A stretch of DNA of 64,000 nucleotides, taken from NCBI GenBank assembly GCA_022393335.1, contig JAJEKB010020062.1:296009-360008 (forward strand), in the 5' to 3' direction. The notes beneath the pieces are model-generated. The model was not told the origin of the DNA. It made no database searches and saw only the letters and a program-made list of their open reading frames with translations. Positions 46,753-60,634 of this stretch are shown one piece after another (within the stretch, counting starts at the first letter, position 1; each line of letters starts with the position of its first letter). The position numbers and the translations under genes are program-made. The stretch comes from Macrotrachela quadricornifera (Eukaryota > Rotifera > Eurotatoria > Philodinida > Philodinidae).

Positions 46753-47545
46753 ATGAAATTTTTCATTGCATTTTTATTCATATTTTTCTCGTTCAGTGAT
46801 GAAAGAACAGTTCCATTAGATGATACGATAGTTTCCACAAATACAGTGCGAGATCCTACTCCACCTGCTCGTAATGTGACTGTTGATGTATCATGGGCAT
46901 TTGCTAGTAACATCAATATCACAGTAGTGATGATGAATATTAACAATCTTAAATTATCACAGTATGCTGCTATAGGTCTCGGACAAAATCAAGCTATGGT
47001 AAATATAAAAGAATAACTTTTAGAATTATCTGGATAAAGGGAACATTTTTATACGAACAAAATTTTCATTTCTAGGGTGAGGCTCATGTATTTATATGTA
47101 AACGATTTGCTAATGACACTATTGCTGTACAGCGATATATAAATCCTGGGAATCATACTTGTCCTCAACCAGCTGGTTCAGAACAAGGTGGTGTATTTAC
47201 ACCTTTACCTTCAAAATTTAGGGATGGTATTGTTACATGTCGGTTTTTTTTGTCCAATTTTGCTTCTGAAACAGTAGCACAACCGAAAGCATTAAGACCA
47301 CTTTCACAATCAGGAAAATATCATCCTCTATTCGCCGTTGGAACGTTAAATTCTACTACGGGTAAGTCATTTTTTGAAAAATTTCAAACTTTTCTTAAAT
47401 GAAGCTTGTATATTCTGTAGGTGACCCACAATATCATGATGGACGTGAACCTAGACCTGATCTTGTTCAATTAAATCAAGATCAAAATCTAATGTATCAT
47501 CAAAATAGCTCCGCACTATTCAAAGAAATATATCCAAGCCCATAG
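46753..47545 (+). CDS. Secreted DOMON-domain protein
   Basis: Three exons, 46753-46998, 47076-47361 and 47421-47545, give about 218 aa. Residues 1-15 are a signal peptide (KFFIAFLFIFFSFS). The body fits a DOMON domain (beta-sandwich that can bind haem or sugars): VDVSWAFASNINITVVMM, SQYAAIGLGQNQAM, GEAHVFICKRF, DGIVTCRFFLS and a YHPLFAVGTLN strand. A D-x-R-E-PRPDLVQLN tail follows. There is no cytochrome b561 or membrane helix, so it is a stand-alone secreted form. The ATG directly follows ATATTTTAG. Function beyond the domain is unknown. Confidence 0.78.
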
Positions 47546-48546
47546 AACTTTTATGATTTGGGCATAAATATTTATTCTTGAAATTTGACAAGTTGACATT
47601 AATAAAAAAAAAGTATTAGTTTTGTGATAAGTAGGTTTTTTTTCCTAAATTTTATATATGATTTCGAATTTTTTCAAATAAATAAACAGGAAATTAATAA
47701 TGAAACAAAAATTGAACAATTATTTTCAAAATAACCTTTTTACGATAAGCCTTTGGAATATTTTTATTTTTCAAGTGATTCTAATAGAAAATTATTAATA
47801 TAAAAAAATATTCTCTTATACAGAGAATCCCAGAAATAACCTATCAATACAAAATTTTAGTTTTTTTCAAAATAGAGTTAAAAACATTTTATAATATTTC
47901 TTTTTTTTTATTCACATTCAGATGTGTTCGTGGGAATTATTACTTTTTTTGTAAAAATCAATGCAATACTAAATAGAAAAACCGATAAAATATTTGGAAT
48001 CTTCGTAAAAACCTGCATCAGGATCTATAATAACCAAAAAATTTTTACGGACGTTTGCGCAGTCACCATGTTGGCCTAATGTGAATGAATGGCAAAAAAA
48101 AATCAATAAGAAAGTTAGAATGAACGAGAAAGATGACATGTAGTTCGATAGAGTAGTACTATCTCTACAAAATGGTCTATTTAGTTTTCTCCTCACATTT
48201 AATTTTGAAAGCAGCGATCGTCAAAACCATCTTATATACCAATTTTTCAGGTTTTTTTAATATTTTGGGAATGCGGATCACATTTTGATGGAATACATAT
48301 TTTGCATTAGAACCTACTTTCAATGGTCAAAATATTTAAATGCTGCTCTATTGAATTGTACATGTCACCTTTCTTTCTAAAATTGTTTTGATCAAATTAA
48401 TCGGTATAGAATGCTCTATAAAATCTGAAATTTTTATTGAATTTTAATGAGAATTTATCGTTTATTTCGAGTATGATTGTGAGAGAGAAATTTTAAAGAG
48501 ATATGTAATATTTTAATTAATAAAATTTTATTACTAAATTCTAAAA
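47546..48546. other. Intergenic; weak secreted-peptide ORF
   Basis: Mostly AT-rich. A minus-strand frame at 47969-48196 (75 codons) contains a signal-peptide-like stretch (MSSFSFILTFLLIFFCHSFT, then LGQHGDCANVRKNF). It could be a short secreted peptide or an orphan first exon, but no second exon was found. Confidence 0.3.
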
Positions 48547-50809
48547 CTACTGATGATCTTCAATGTCACTTAATGGATTTGTATTTAATTTAATTGTAAT
48601 ATCTTCATTTAATTCTTCATTAATATTATTTAATACAATAAAATCTGATCTATTATTATGAATATATGGTTGTGTTTGTTCTGTTGTTGAATTATATTTA
48701 ACAAGAATTTTTTTCATTTTATTTGATATTTGTTCTTGATTAATATTATCATCAAGATTATTATCATTAATATGTGTTAATTGTTGATATGAATCACCTG
48801 TAAATATAGGTAATTTTTGTCGACGAGAATAAAAAGAAAATCTTTTAAATATATTTAATACTAATAATCGTCTTTTATGTGTTGAGAAAATATAAATACA
48901 TATTAAACCAAATATAAAACATATAAAAATAAATATAAAAGATATAAATGATGATGAATTATGTTGTTTATTAGATATAAATCGAGTTTTTTTTTCACAT
49001 ATACCATATGGAATATGAATATTTATTTGTTTACAATTTTGAAGTTTTTTATTAAATGAACATTTATTTTCTTGATATTCTATTTGATCAAGGGATAAAT
49101 TATAATAACATAATGGTGTAAGACTTTTTAATATAAATGGATTAAGTATATGACGAAGATGACGATATAAATAAAAAACTGAACATGAACATAAATTATT
49201 TTGTAAAAGTTTTATTGGCATATCAGATGGAATATTACTAATACGACATAAATCATTATCAGATAATATTCTATCAAGAATTTCTAAACGTTCTAATTTC
49301 ATTGATTGATTAAAACGAAAATAAAAATCTGATGAATTCATTATTTGAAATAATAATTCTCCACCTTGACCTAATTTATAAAAAAAAAAGAAGAAAATAA
49401 TATTAAAATAGTTGTTTTTTATTATAAATTAAATAACCTTCATTAATATTAACAAAAGCATTTGTTGACATTTGTAATGTTCCATATGAATGTTGAAAAC
49501 CAATACGCATTATACTTGAACGCCATATATCAATATTTTGAATAGAATTATCTTGAAATATTAAATTTTTTCCATATTTAATCCATATATCAAGTAATGA
49601 ACGATCTTCTTGATGAAAATTTTTTATTGATTGTTGAGTAAAATAAACATCTAAAGAATTTGTTATAAGAATTAAAAATTTTGATTGAGCATATTGACTT
49701 ATATTAATAAATGTATATGATGTAAAAAGAATATTTTTTCCATAATTAACTTGAAATTCAAATGTTGAATTAATATCTTGTTTTATTGAACTAAATGTTT
49801 CACTTGGTAAACATAAATCATTTGTCATATTATATATTGAAAATATTAAAGAAGATTTTACTATAATAATAAAAAAAAGGAAATTTTTCTTTTATACGAA
49901 AAATAAATTCTTTACATTGAGTTATTGTATCAAATAAAGTTTGTTGAATATTTAATTGTTTAAAATTTGAAAGTGTTAAATAAAATTCTGATTGATCAAG
50001 TTGATGAAGATCATAAAAAGATGTATGTTCAAATATAGCATATTGAAAATAATTTAAATTTAAATGAAATTTACTATAATGATCTTGTGTTATATGATCA
50101 AAACTATGTTCATTTAATAATATTTCAATAAAATTTGAAAAATATAATTCCATTGTAGAATAAGAAGGTAAAAAAATTGAACCTAAATAAAAGAAAAAAA
50201 CGATGAATTTCGATAGGATGATCATAATTTACCTGAATTTGATTGAAATTCAATAGTATGTTTTAAATAAAGTATTGAAAATTTAAATGTACTTTGATAA
50301 CCATATTTAATTCCATCAAATGCATATTGTTCTATAATTAATAATGATGATGTTACATTAAATATTTCAATATCAATTTTTGATTTTGATTGTATTGTTA
50401 TTTCATCAAATAATCTTGTTGGAATTTTTGATGATGTATATTTAGATATTTTTATTGATAATGTTTGATCTTGATCAATATCAATTTTTGAAAATGTATT
50501 TGATGATATAAGATTTAGTTTTGAAAATTGTATTGTAAAAGATTTATTACTACTATAATCAAAAAAATCATAGTAACGAAAAGATTCTGATGGTAATACA
50601 TTAACATGTTCATCAAAAAATATTGTATTATAACGATAACATGTACGACATTCTCGTGGTAATGATGAACATTGAATATAACCATGTGTTAAACTACATG
50701 TACATTGATGACGTTGAAGATCTTCATCATTTGGACAATAAGAATTAGTTTTAAGAATAAAATTAACTAATAGACACCATGACCACCAGGTTAAAAATAA
50801 GAATAACAT
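48547..50809 (-). CDS. Type I membrane protein with cysteine-rich N-terminal cap
   Basis: Four exons on the minus strand: 50233-50809, 49916-50182, 49438-49860 and 48547-49370; about 696 aa with all junctions in frame. The first ~22 residues are a hydrophobic signal peptide. Next comes a Cys-rich cap (YCPNDEDLQRHQCTCSLTHG, then CSSLPRECRTC) like an LRR N-terminal cap. A long extracellular part has irregular LRR- or beta-helix-like strands (SFTIQFSKLNLISSNTFSKI; NILFTSYTFINISQYAQ), then a second Cys group (NLCSCSVFYLY...CYYNLSLDQIEYQENKC). One transmembrane helix follows (FISFIFIFICFIFGLICIYIF), then a basic stop-transfer and an ~110-residue Asn/Glu-rich cytoplasmic tail. Probably a surface adhesion or recognition protein. 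Family not identified with certainty. Confidence 0.75.
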
Positions 50810-53681
50810 GTTTAGGTATGCGTATATTCAACCCGATTGTCTGTCTGTCTGTCTGTCTGTCTACTTGTGCGTCAGAGTATATATACGATCGAATAGTTCA
50901 AGTGTTGGATACGTATGTATGTATATAAAGGCGGTCATGTTTTACTATATATATATTCTCTCTATGGTGAGACAAAGAATGAAGGAAAAAAAGAAGAAAA
51001 AAAAAGAAGTAAAGAATTGAATCGATTACGTTTAGAATTTTTTTTTTTTTCTATTCATTTTTCTTGACCAGTTGTGTACGATAACAACTTATTTGTAATC
51101 TAATGTTCATTAACAAGCTGACGCCTTTTATAAACACAAAATGAATGGTATTTTTTTTACTCATGTACTTATAATCGCTAGAAATTTTTTCACATCTACA
51201 GAGAGAATAAAATTTTATTGTTTGAAGAAAAGAAAAAAGTATGAAACATATGGTTCAATTCGACAAGCCATATGAAGTCTTCAGTTTGTCGTTAAGCGAC
51301 TTTGTAACAACGTAGAAATCACTATGTAATTTTATTCATATTAATTTCATTTTTTTTTCTTTTTCTTCGCTTTGTATTACATAAAAAAAATAATTAAAAG
51401 TCATATTGCACATTATAAAACATACATTTTATTTTAAATTTCATGTTGAGTATATCAAATTTTGTGTCAACTGTATAAAACAAAACATTATAATAGGAGT
51501 CTTAGCTTTTTAAAAATATTATACTTTTGTTTTGTTGATCCAATAGAAACAATTAAATTATATTAATACCTCTCTATTGTAAATATTGTTAGATTTGAAT
51601 AAAACTACTCAGTAAGAGGCAGTAGATGACATGCAACTAAATATGATCTCAAATTTCGTTTTAAGATGATGGATGATGAAACAAGCCAAAGGTGAATGAA
51701 AATTGTGAACAAAGAAAGAGAAGAATATAAAGAAGTAGATTATTGATTGTAACAATTACAAATATGCATGACAGGATTATGTATAATACTGAGCATACTT
51801 CTTAGTAGATCAATTTCAAATATGACTTCGAATTTTTGTTTCAACAGATCTAAAATAATCATGAATATATTTATTTAAATGGTTGTTACTGTATTCATAC
51901 TTTTGTTGGAGAATATATGACACAATGTTAATAAATATATGAAATGTATTCTTTAGTTGATGATAAGACAAATAATACTCACTGTATTTGATAAAATTCA
52001 ATCTATATTCTAAATCAAAAAGATAATGAAACTTTTGTTTATTAAGATAGCTAATTGTATAAAATGTAGTAGCCAATTTATTGCTTATTACTCGCTTATT
52101 TGTCACGGGAAATTCTTCTCGATATATTAATCACTATGCAAGCCAACTCTTTGTTCTTTGCAACAAATGATCTAATTTAGATCAAACTGTATTCTAATAT
52201 AATCCTTAGATATATTTAGGATTATGTACAAAATTGTAACCTTATATATATATACATTGTGATTCGTTGGATGATTTGATTTCTTTCATATCAGTCATAT
52301 ACGTATTTCAATAAAGTTTTAAACTTTGACGAGGATATTTTTGTCTATAGTTTTTTAGTTATTATAAGCCAAAAAAATGATTGAATATAACCGAAAAAAA
52401 AACTTCAATGTAGTTTATGTATTTGTGATCTAAAAATAGAAGAGTAGTTACCAATTCTGGTATGAAAAATTGCTTCATCATCAAATTAATCTTATTGAAA
52501 CAAACTTAGTCAAAGAAATGGTTACTATTCATTACCTAAAATTAATTCTAGTCAAATCTACACAATTTGATTGTGACGAAATAATAAATACTAGTTCAAA
52601 TGTTCATTTCTGTCTACCAGAAGTTTCTGAATATGTCTCATAATGGAAGCAAAAGATATTCCTTCGAAATTTTACTTTTTCAGACTACAAGAGAACGATT
52701 ATATGAAATAGCGTCTAAACTCATCATTTTTATCAAATCTAAAGTAACATGACTTCTTCCTCTTAAAAAGCAGTCAATTCGATGATGTCAATGAACTACT
52801 AAATATTTTAAAATGCGTCTTTTTGAGTCTTACAAAAGATGAATGTGGCCTTAATGTGTTTTAACGTTTGAGATAGTTAAAATGCAACACATATCATAAG
52901 TAACAGTTGATCATAGATAATTAATCGTTCAATCGATAATGTTTATTATATGCAAATTGATAAGTACATAGAGTCCTCCTAGTGATTATTTTCGCCATAT
53001 CTTTATTTTAAATTTCTCCTCGATTTTGGCCAGCAGATCGATTAAAATCTTCCTTTTTCGATACTTATATCTGTCTTTCGCTTGTTTTTGAAATGCAACT
53101 ACGTTGGCTACACTCACAGATAAAAAAAAACTTAAAATCAGTTAATTGTAAATATTTTTCTCTAGAGAAATTCTCGGCTTCATACCGTATTTCATAGTCG
53201 AGTGAAACTCGAGTATCATTTCGTTATTTTTGTTTTCATTCATACTTCTTCCATCCTCGATTACATTTCATTTTATTCTTTGCACATTTTTTCGGCTCTG
53301 CCTAAATTGAGAATGTGTATAGTTTGTGTTTACTTTGTTTTGCTTTACTGTCATCGAACTAATAGTATATGAGTTCATTACAATTATTTTATGTAAAATA
53401 GTTGCTTATTGTATGTGAAATTTGGTCAGTTTTTTTGTGACCCGATTCGATCTTAGGTTAAATATATTTTTATGTCATCTGACCCGATCTAACACAAGTT
53501 GGACACTGTGATAGATACAACTCTGAAAATAAAATTTCTAAAATAATGATTAATTCTATTTCATTGTTGAAAATTATGTTTTTATAATTTGAGAAGAATA
53601 AATATAAATTATTTTAAAGTTTATTTTTTTGTTTTTGGTTGATTAATAATTAATACTAAAAATAAAGTAATTATATGTATT
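50810..53681. other. Long intergenic region
   Basis: Starts with a TGTC tetranucleotide run (about 50838-50862) just upstream of the membrane-protein gene, which may affect its promoter. The rest of the ~2.9 kb is AT-rich. A GTG-initiated open frame at 51816-52106 has no recognisable motif and is not called. Confidence 0.35.
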
Positions 53682-55779
53682 TTAAACATTAGAAGAGATA
53701 AAAAAATACTTAACCTTATTAAAAAATTGTCTTAACATTTGTCGAAGATTATCAGGTTTTTTTAATGATGATTGAAGAATAAAATCAAGACGTTGTGCAT
53801 TTTTTTTATTTAGGTTATTACGAACTTTAATATTTCGAATTTGAGTTTTATAGCCCTGACTTTCCACTTGAACTGCATACGAACCATCAGTAAGTAAACG
53901 ATAATAATCACCACCCAAATCTATCAATTATTAGGTTAGACAAAATTCATTTAGAAATTTTCAAAAAAAAATTTGTCTCACTTGATGTAACATCATGATC
54001 AATATATTTCCGTTTATTATTAATTAAATTATATACTTTTATAGTCGCATTATAAATCATATTACCTTTATCATTTTTAATAAATCCTTTAATACCCATA
54101 TGAGTCTAAAATAAAAATTCAAATCTTTTTTGTATTTACTTATTTTCATCTATACCTGCCGTATATATTGAATTAATGCTTTTTTATTATCATCCCAAAG
54201 TGTAGGTAAATCTTTACCAGGTGGAAATTTTCGACAACCAACTTCAAATGTTAATTCAAATGAATTACTTGCTAAATAATTAAAATCTTGCATTCCACCA
54301 CATACTGGATACCTTAAATAAACGATTTCAATTAAATAAAATTATTATTTATTTACCATTCTGCACCATTTGTTATTCCATCAGAAAACATATCTGTACC
54401 ACAAGGGTTTTTTAATCTCATTTTTTTATGAGCATGTGAATATGATTTAGCTAATTGTCTAAATAAAATATTAATTAAAATATAAAGTAAAAATAAGAAT
54501 TTTATACCGAAATACTAAATCATCAGGTGATGGTGAATTTATTTGTAAATGAGTTTCAGAATCATCATATGGATAATTAGCAACAAGTACACCATTATGT
54601 AAATTAGCTGATAATACAAATGGATTTTGCATTATCCAAAAAGCAACTGTTAATGTTTCAATTTGATACTAAAAGAAAAGAAAAATTAAAATTATTTTAA
54701 TTTGTTTTTTTTTCTCACTGGATTATCATGACAATCGGTTCCTGATGTTAATGCAAGAAATGTTTCAATATCAAGATGATTATTTCTATGTTTAGCATAA
54801 TGATTATATTTATAAATAAATTCATCTAAATTTGGAAAATTTCGATTTAAATCAACATCATTTGCATTTCCTCGACCAACAATCCAATCTGTTGTACCAT
54901 ATTCCTGTAAAAATATTTTAAATTATATTTCAAATTTATTTAACTAACTTTTAACATTGTTGATATATCTTTATATTTTTGTGATTTTGTTTCATTCCAT
55001 GCATATTGAACTGATGTTTCCCAACCATCTAGAAATAAAAGTTTTATTTCTTTTATTAAGTTTTAAGTTGTCGGATCAAAAACTTGAAAATCAGAAAGGG
55101 CCCATTATGTAAACTAGTGGATATCCTTTTCATATGATGAACCAAGTCAAGGGAATCTTATTGGAAAAAGCGGTGAATTTTGTCGGAATAATATGATAAT
55201 CGGATTGTGAACCTCTGCACCAGTGAGTAATTCTGATAACCTCTGATACGATTTTATGGGATAGTTTTAATCTGCGAATATTCAATGCTTTACTCAATAT
55301 AAAGAAATTCTTTTCAAAAGATCTATCAATTCTACTTAAATTATTTATTTACCAGGATTCATTGATGGCATAAGATGAATACGTGTATTTTCAATTATTG
55401 TTTTTATTTCATTATTTCCATTTTGATATTCTTGACAAAGATATTCAGCTAATCTTAATAATAATTCTCTTCCAACAACTTCATTTCCATGCATATTTCC
55501 AATATATTTAAATTCTGGTTCAAGTAATTCATGTTGTTTTGGTTGATCAGAAAAAACAATAACACGTAATGGACGATTTTCAGTAGAATTTAATGGTAAA
55601 TCATATATATATGTTATATCAGGACATTTAGCATGAATTTGATCAAGTACAGTAAACATTTCATTTGTATTATGATGTTTTTCAGGAGCAATTATTTTAT
55701 TTTGATTTTGACAATAACTGAGTACAATAAGAGATAAAATAATAATCAAATTTTGAAAATTAATAAACATTTCAATCAT
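53682..55779 (-). CDS. Secreted M14 metallocarboxypeptidase (N/E subfamily)
   Basis: Eight exons: 55353-55779, 54949-55028, 54719-54904, 54508-54668, 54357-54458, 54156-54312, 53982-54105 and 53682-53920. The start ATG at 55779 is followed by a signal peptide ([14 protein letters not shown]). The zinc site is visible: H and E in [20 protein letters not shown] and the third ligand in [17 protein letters not shown]. Also present are DLNRNFPN (substrate-binding Arg), [17 protein letters not shown] and the catalytic Glu in [13 protein letters not shown]. The final ~80 residues form the transthyretin-like domain ([20 protein letters not shown]). This fits carboxypeptidase N/E/M/D-type enzymes that remove C-terminal Lys/Arg from secreted peptides. 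A single catalytic domain, no membrane anchor seen. TTTGTATAG eleven bases before the ATG may be a splice acceptor. The 324 bp first intron is the longest. Confidence 0.9.
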
Positions 55780-55865
55780 TGTTGATGGACTATACAAATA
55801 GAAAATATACGATCTTATAGTAAAAACAGAGTTCTAGATTTTTCTCTGTGATATTTGATTATTTC

Positions 55866-56014
55866 TTAACTAATGTCATGATTGTAAAATGTCGAGAAAA
55901 ATCTGTTTCGAAATGCTCAAATGTCTTTTGTTAAAATATGTATTTATATAACTGTCATATATCATAAGAAACAGATCTTTCTCGAAATTTTACCATCATC
56001 ATCATATTAGTTGA
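55866..56014. repeat. Short hairpin element (MITE-like)
   Basis: About 149 bp with imperfect inverted ends: TTAACTAATGTCATGATTGT and TCATCATCATATTAGTTGA, plus inner GAGAAAAATCTGTTTC / GAAACAGATCTTTCTC. Lies just upstream of the carboxypeptidase gene. No target duplication identified. Confidence 0.55.
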
Positions 56015-57768
56015 AGAGAGAAAATTTCTTTAAACTTTTTATAAAGATTAATATATCTTTACCACAAATTTTGAATAATAAAAGAAAAAAATATTTTTAC
56101 TTTTTTTTCATATATATAAACGATAAAGATTTCTGAGTCTTTTTTTTCTGGTTCTTACTTGTTTACTAGTCTTCAATAATATGATTCTATATTTGACCTT
56201 ATACCCATAAATAAGGTCATTGGTATTAAATGAGAAAAATAAAAACAGCATAGAAATTTATTTCTTTAAAAAACTTATATTCGCTTCACTATGACACAGC
56301 CTAGCAGGAGTAAAATAAACGAAAAAAAGTAAAACCACTTGTGTGTTATTAATAGTAAACGAAAAACTATTCATACATGTAAATATTTAAGCAAAATATC
56401 AAAATAATCATGAATAATATGGTAAGAGACTGCATATATGATTAATGCATATCATTGACAGTTGTTTTTTTCAACACTTTTACGAAAATGAATATGCAAA
56501 AAAATAAGAATTCGTTTACAGAAATCATATATTATATCTATCAAATAGTAATTGAAGAGATAATTGATTTTCCACTTGATTATTGATTAAATTCGCTTCT
56601 GTAATTCTTTTATTGCAATAAAATCGATTGAAATTCTCTTCCTTGTAATCAAAAGATAAAGGAAGGAAAAAAATAAAAATACTTCTGTATAGTTCATAGC
56701 TTTGGTAAAAAAAATATGATTGCATTTATCAATCTTATGTATATATTTGTATCAAAATAATGAATAACAAATCAATATAAAACGTCTTGTATTATGTGTT
56801 AGTCTATTTTTCTTTTAGAAAAAACTGTTCTTCTGTTAATTTTTGTTAGTTAGCGACTGAAAATAGCATTGTACTAAAGAAAAACAAATCCTAGAAAATT
56901 AACCTTGTTTTCTTATACGATAATACTTAATACAAGTTTATTTCCTCTATCATTAATTATGAATAATATGAGTAATACATATAACTTTTTTCGATTAATT
57001 TCATCAGAATAAATGTCAGAAAGTTTGAAAATCATATCTAACTTACACACGTCGATAATTCCGATAATATCGATTTCTGTTCAAACCGTATTACGTAGAG
57101 GTGCAGAATCTATCGCACAAACAGAACGTTTTCCCTATAAAATTGCATTAATAAATGAATTTTTCTAGTTTAAGACGATAAACACCTATGACTACTTAAC
57201 ATTGTAAATATATTGAAGAAAATTCAATATTATTTAGTTCAGTTAACCTTTCTACATGTACTCTACGGCAATGATTTAATACAGCTGTGCCGAGAGATAA
57301 AAGGTTTCAAACTTGATACTATTCACCTTTTTCTTTTTTTATAAAATAACCATTGTCGATCTTTCGTATGATTAGAATATCATAAAAATATTTCTGTTTC
57401 CATTTCACATATTGTTGTTATCCTTGTATATTTCGAGTTTAGTATTGTAAAATCAATTAATTCTTGTAAAGTTGACTAACCATAATCTGTCAATTTCTAT
57501 TGATCAGTTACCATCACCTGCTCGTACGAAGACATCATGTCTAAGCAGTTTTTTATTGACAAAAAAATTGATGATATATCTTTAAATTATCTTTCAATTG
57601 TCATAACTAATTCTTTACATGATACAAATAATTTTTCTCAAAGATGTAAAGTTGGATATTCTATATCATAATTAGTAACAAGATGCTCTCGAAATATACA
57701 ATTAAACAGATTCTGATAATGTTGTGAATATATTTTCATTTGTACAAACAATCATAAGAAATAATTTC
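56015..57768. other. Intergenic, nothing recognised
   Basis: AT-rich, without a supported gene or element. Confidence 0.3.
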
Positions 57769-58767
57769 TTATAATTCAATAACACCTTTAATAGTATATG
57801 CAGTAAGTTCAAGACCAATATTATGAAAATCATTATAATTAATAATTCCAATATTATTTGTTGATAAATTACTATAATCTTGTCTTAAATCTAAATCAAC
57901 AAAAATCTTTTTATATTTTATATTAGTATTTAGAAAAGATATAATTTGAAACCATTTTTCACTTTTAAAATATGCAATAACATTTGTACCCCAAATATTT
58001 CCATCGATTATTATTGTTTTAATATTTGGCATTGTTTGAATAAATGATATAATTACATCAAATGATACATCACATAATGTTAAATGAACTTTTTTTATAT
58101 AATTAAATAATAATGTATGCATATTTTCATATAAATATTCATTACCACGAAGAATTTTTAATCGAAGATATTTAATATTTAATAAATATAATAAAATTTT
58201 TTGAATATATTGAAATTGACAATAAAAATTTAAATAAAATTTTTCAATAGAAAGAATATTTGTTTGAATTATTTGTTTTTGTTGATGATCTTTTTCCCAA
58301 TTTGTTCTATCATTAAAATAAAATTGTTTTAAATGAGGAATACGTAATGCAAGATCAAGTATATATGAACCTCGATCATTATAAAAAAGTGAAATTGAAA
58401 TTTTTTTTATTTCATTTAATAATATCATTTGTCTTAATAAATTTTCCATCCATTGATTAATATTTGTACCTTTAATTGTAATTGAGTGAAGATGAATCAT
58501 TTTACTAGTATCAAATTTATTTTCCTTTATTTCTTCAATTGTAAGTGAAATTATTTGAATTGGATTTATTTGAAAAAGAATTTTTTTTGATAATTCATCA
58601 TCAATACGAATATGAAAACGAAGATGAATATTATTTAATAAAATTGAATCAAGTTCATTTAAAATATGAATAAATGTATAAAAAAGTTCGTCAGCATAAA
58701 AATATTCAAATATTTCAAACCATATATCTTGATGAAGATTAGTTAGTTTTGTTATTTGTTTGTTCAT
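57769..58767 (-). CDS. F-box/LRR-like protein
   Basis: Single-exon frame of about 332 codons from the ATG at 58767. The F-box is at residues about 8-45 (LTNLHQDIWFEIFEYFYADE and a following LNELDSILLNN), the probable Skp1-binding segment. LRR-like strands follow (IKKISISLFYNDRGS, IKYLRLKILRG, IKTIIIDGNIWG). The frame is open further upstream to 58824 but without an ATG. GTTTCAG lies 25 bases before this ATG on the minus strand and could be a trans-splice acceptor. Paralog of the F-box genes at 12063 and 16598. Confidence 0.78.
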   Translation of the reverse strand: MNKQITKLTNLHQDIWFEIFEYFYADELFYTFIHILNELDSILLNNIHLRFHIRIDDELSKKILFQINPIQIISLTIEEIKENKFDTSKMIHLHSITIKGTNINQWMENLLRQMILLNEIKKISISLFYNDRGSYILDLALRIPHLKQFYFNDRTNWEKDHQQKQIIQTNILSIEKFYLNFYCQFQYIQKILLYLLNIKYLRLKILRGNEYLYENMHTLLFNYIKKVHLTLCDVSFDVIISFIQTMPNIKTIIIDGNIWGTNVIAYFKSEKWFQIISFLNTNIKYKKIFVDLDLRQDYSNLSTNNIGIINYNDFHNIGLELTAYTIKGVIEL

Positions 58768-60634
58768 TAGATTTTCTGATGTTTCTCTGTCTGAAACAGT
58801 GTTAAAATGCCAAATAATCTTCAAAAAAAAAAAATTTTAGATTTCATTTTTTTACTCAGCATAAGAAATGAAATTTCTTCAAGATATTGTTTTAGATCAG
58901 TTCTTTCGTTCTCGAATCGAGTATTTAGTATAATTAGAAGAATTCGAAAAGTAAAATAGTAGTAATCATCTTCTTCTCATCATTATCAGAGATATCTACC
59001 GGATACGACGAGATCTTCGTATCCTAGACATTACTCACATTCACATAGTTTTTCGTTTTAAAATAAGAATGAATATTTTCATTTGCTTTAAAAATATGAC
59101 GAAATAGAAAGTGGCATAGATGTCGTTATTAGATATTGTTTAGATCTATTGTATTTACTTTATGATGTTAATCCTTCCTCTCGTCTATCAAGAAAAATAA
59201 TGTTCCTATTTCTTCTTTCTCAAGTGTGTCCATTGATGCAATTCATATTTGATAGTTTATTTTTTTCTATTACTCGTATTTCATTCTTATTTCTTATTAA
59301 TCATGACTGTTTTGTCTTCTTTGTAAGAGTATAAAATTTGTGCTGATATCAATATGAGCATATGTGTTTTTTTCAATCTTAAGCATACAAAAATATTGAC
59401 TGGAAGTATTTTGCAACATAGGACAAGGTACAACGAAAAAAAGCATTCTACGCATACCTCTGGTTACTACCAATGAATTTGAACACTAATAGGTTTCTCT
59501 TTTTTTCATTCGTTAGAGAAAGTGTCATACATTCGGATGATATTGAAAAATACTTTCATTAAATATACTATTCTATCTATAAATATGGAAAATAATAACT
59601 TAACGAAAAATAAAGATAAATATATAGCTAGAAGAATTAATTCAATAGTCGGTTCTGATCGAATGTCTATCGAAACTTTATAAGATTCAGTTCAACTATA
59701 TATATTAATCCTTTGGAGACGAGATTTTTTTCGAACGAAAAAATTCTTTTTTTCTGTGTATATTATCATAAATCAATCTGAAATTCTATTGTACCAAAAA
59801 AATGTTTATGAAAACGCGTCTTTAGAAATTTTTCAAAATGTGATACAGTTCAACATGCGTAAAACCAACTTACCATATTCCTGTAGAGACTGGAACGTTT
59901 CTTGCAAGATTTGAGCCTAGCAAAATTTTCCCTGAAAATCAACTGTTATTTTTATTATTCACTATTGATTATTGGAAAAGATAATCTAATTATAATTCAA
60001 ACTGTAACAAAAACTAATCTCATATAAGAATCTTTGTGTTTCCAAATACTAGAGAATCACACCATGGTCCCTTCAGGGTTAAGATTTCGAAAAATATCTC
60101 ATTCACATATCAGAACTCGTAATTTTGAAATAATAATTATTAAACACAATTTTGACTTTTTCGTTTTATTATCAATAACATTATCTTTTCTTGTGAAACA
60201 TTTTCTTTTTTTTTTGTACACCATCATCAATGTGTGCATTGTGCATCCCCCGTATTAGTTTAAAAGAAAGCAAAAAAGGACTGTGCATATGTGTAATATA
60301 ATGCGTCTTAAATGTATATTTCTTTGTAAGATAGTGGGATAATATTACTTGGTTAATGAAGCATGACAATAAATAAATGATGAAAAGAAAGTGATATTTC
60401 AGAATAGCAACAAAAGCAAGCTTTCAACAACAACGTATTCGGTTCAAAACTAATACGGTGTTTTATTAGGTAAGAATGAAGAAAAAAAATTAATCGTTTT
60501 ATTTTAACTTTAAAAACTATTTCAGCTCGACGATACATACAATCTAAAAATTATCCTTTTAATCAAATGAATAATATGGACACCCTCACCCTCAAATAAT
60601 TGGTGGTGTCATTGACAGCAAGAATACCAAGGAG
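58768..60634. other. Intergenic, upstream of ART-TPR locus
   Basis: AT-rich, nothing recognised. A CTATTTCAG acceptor-like site at about 60518-60526 may be the 3' end of an upstream intron of the following gene. Confidence 0.35.

Noticed and set aside
51816..52106. 96-codon minus-strand open frame
   Set aside because: Begins with GTG, has no motif, no acceptor and random-looking composition in a long AT-rich region.
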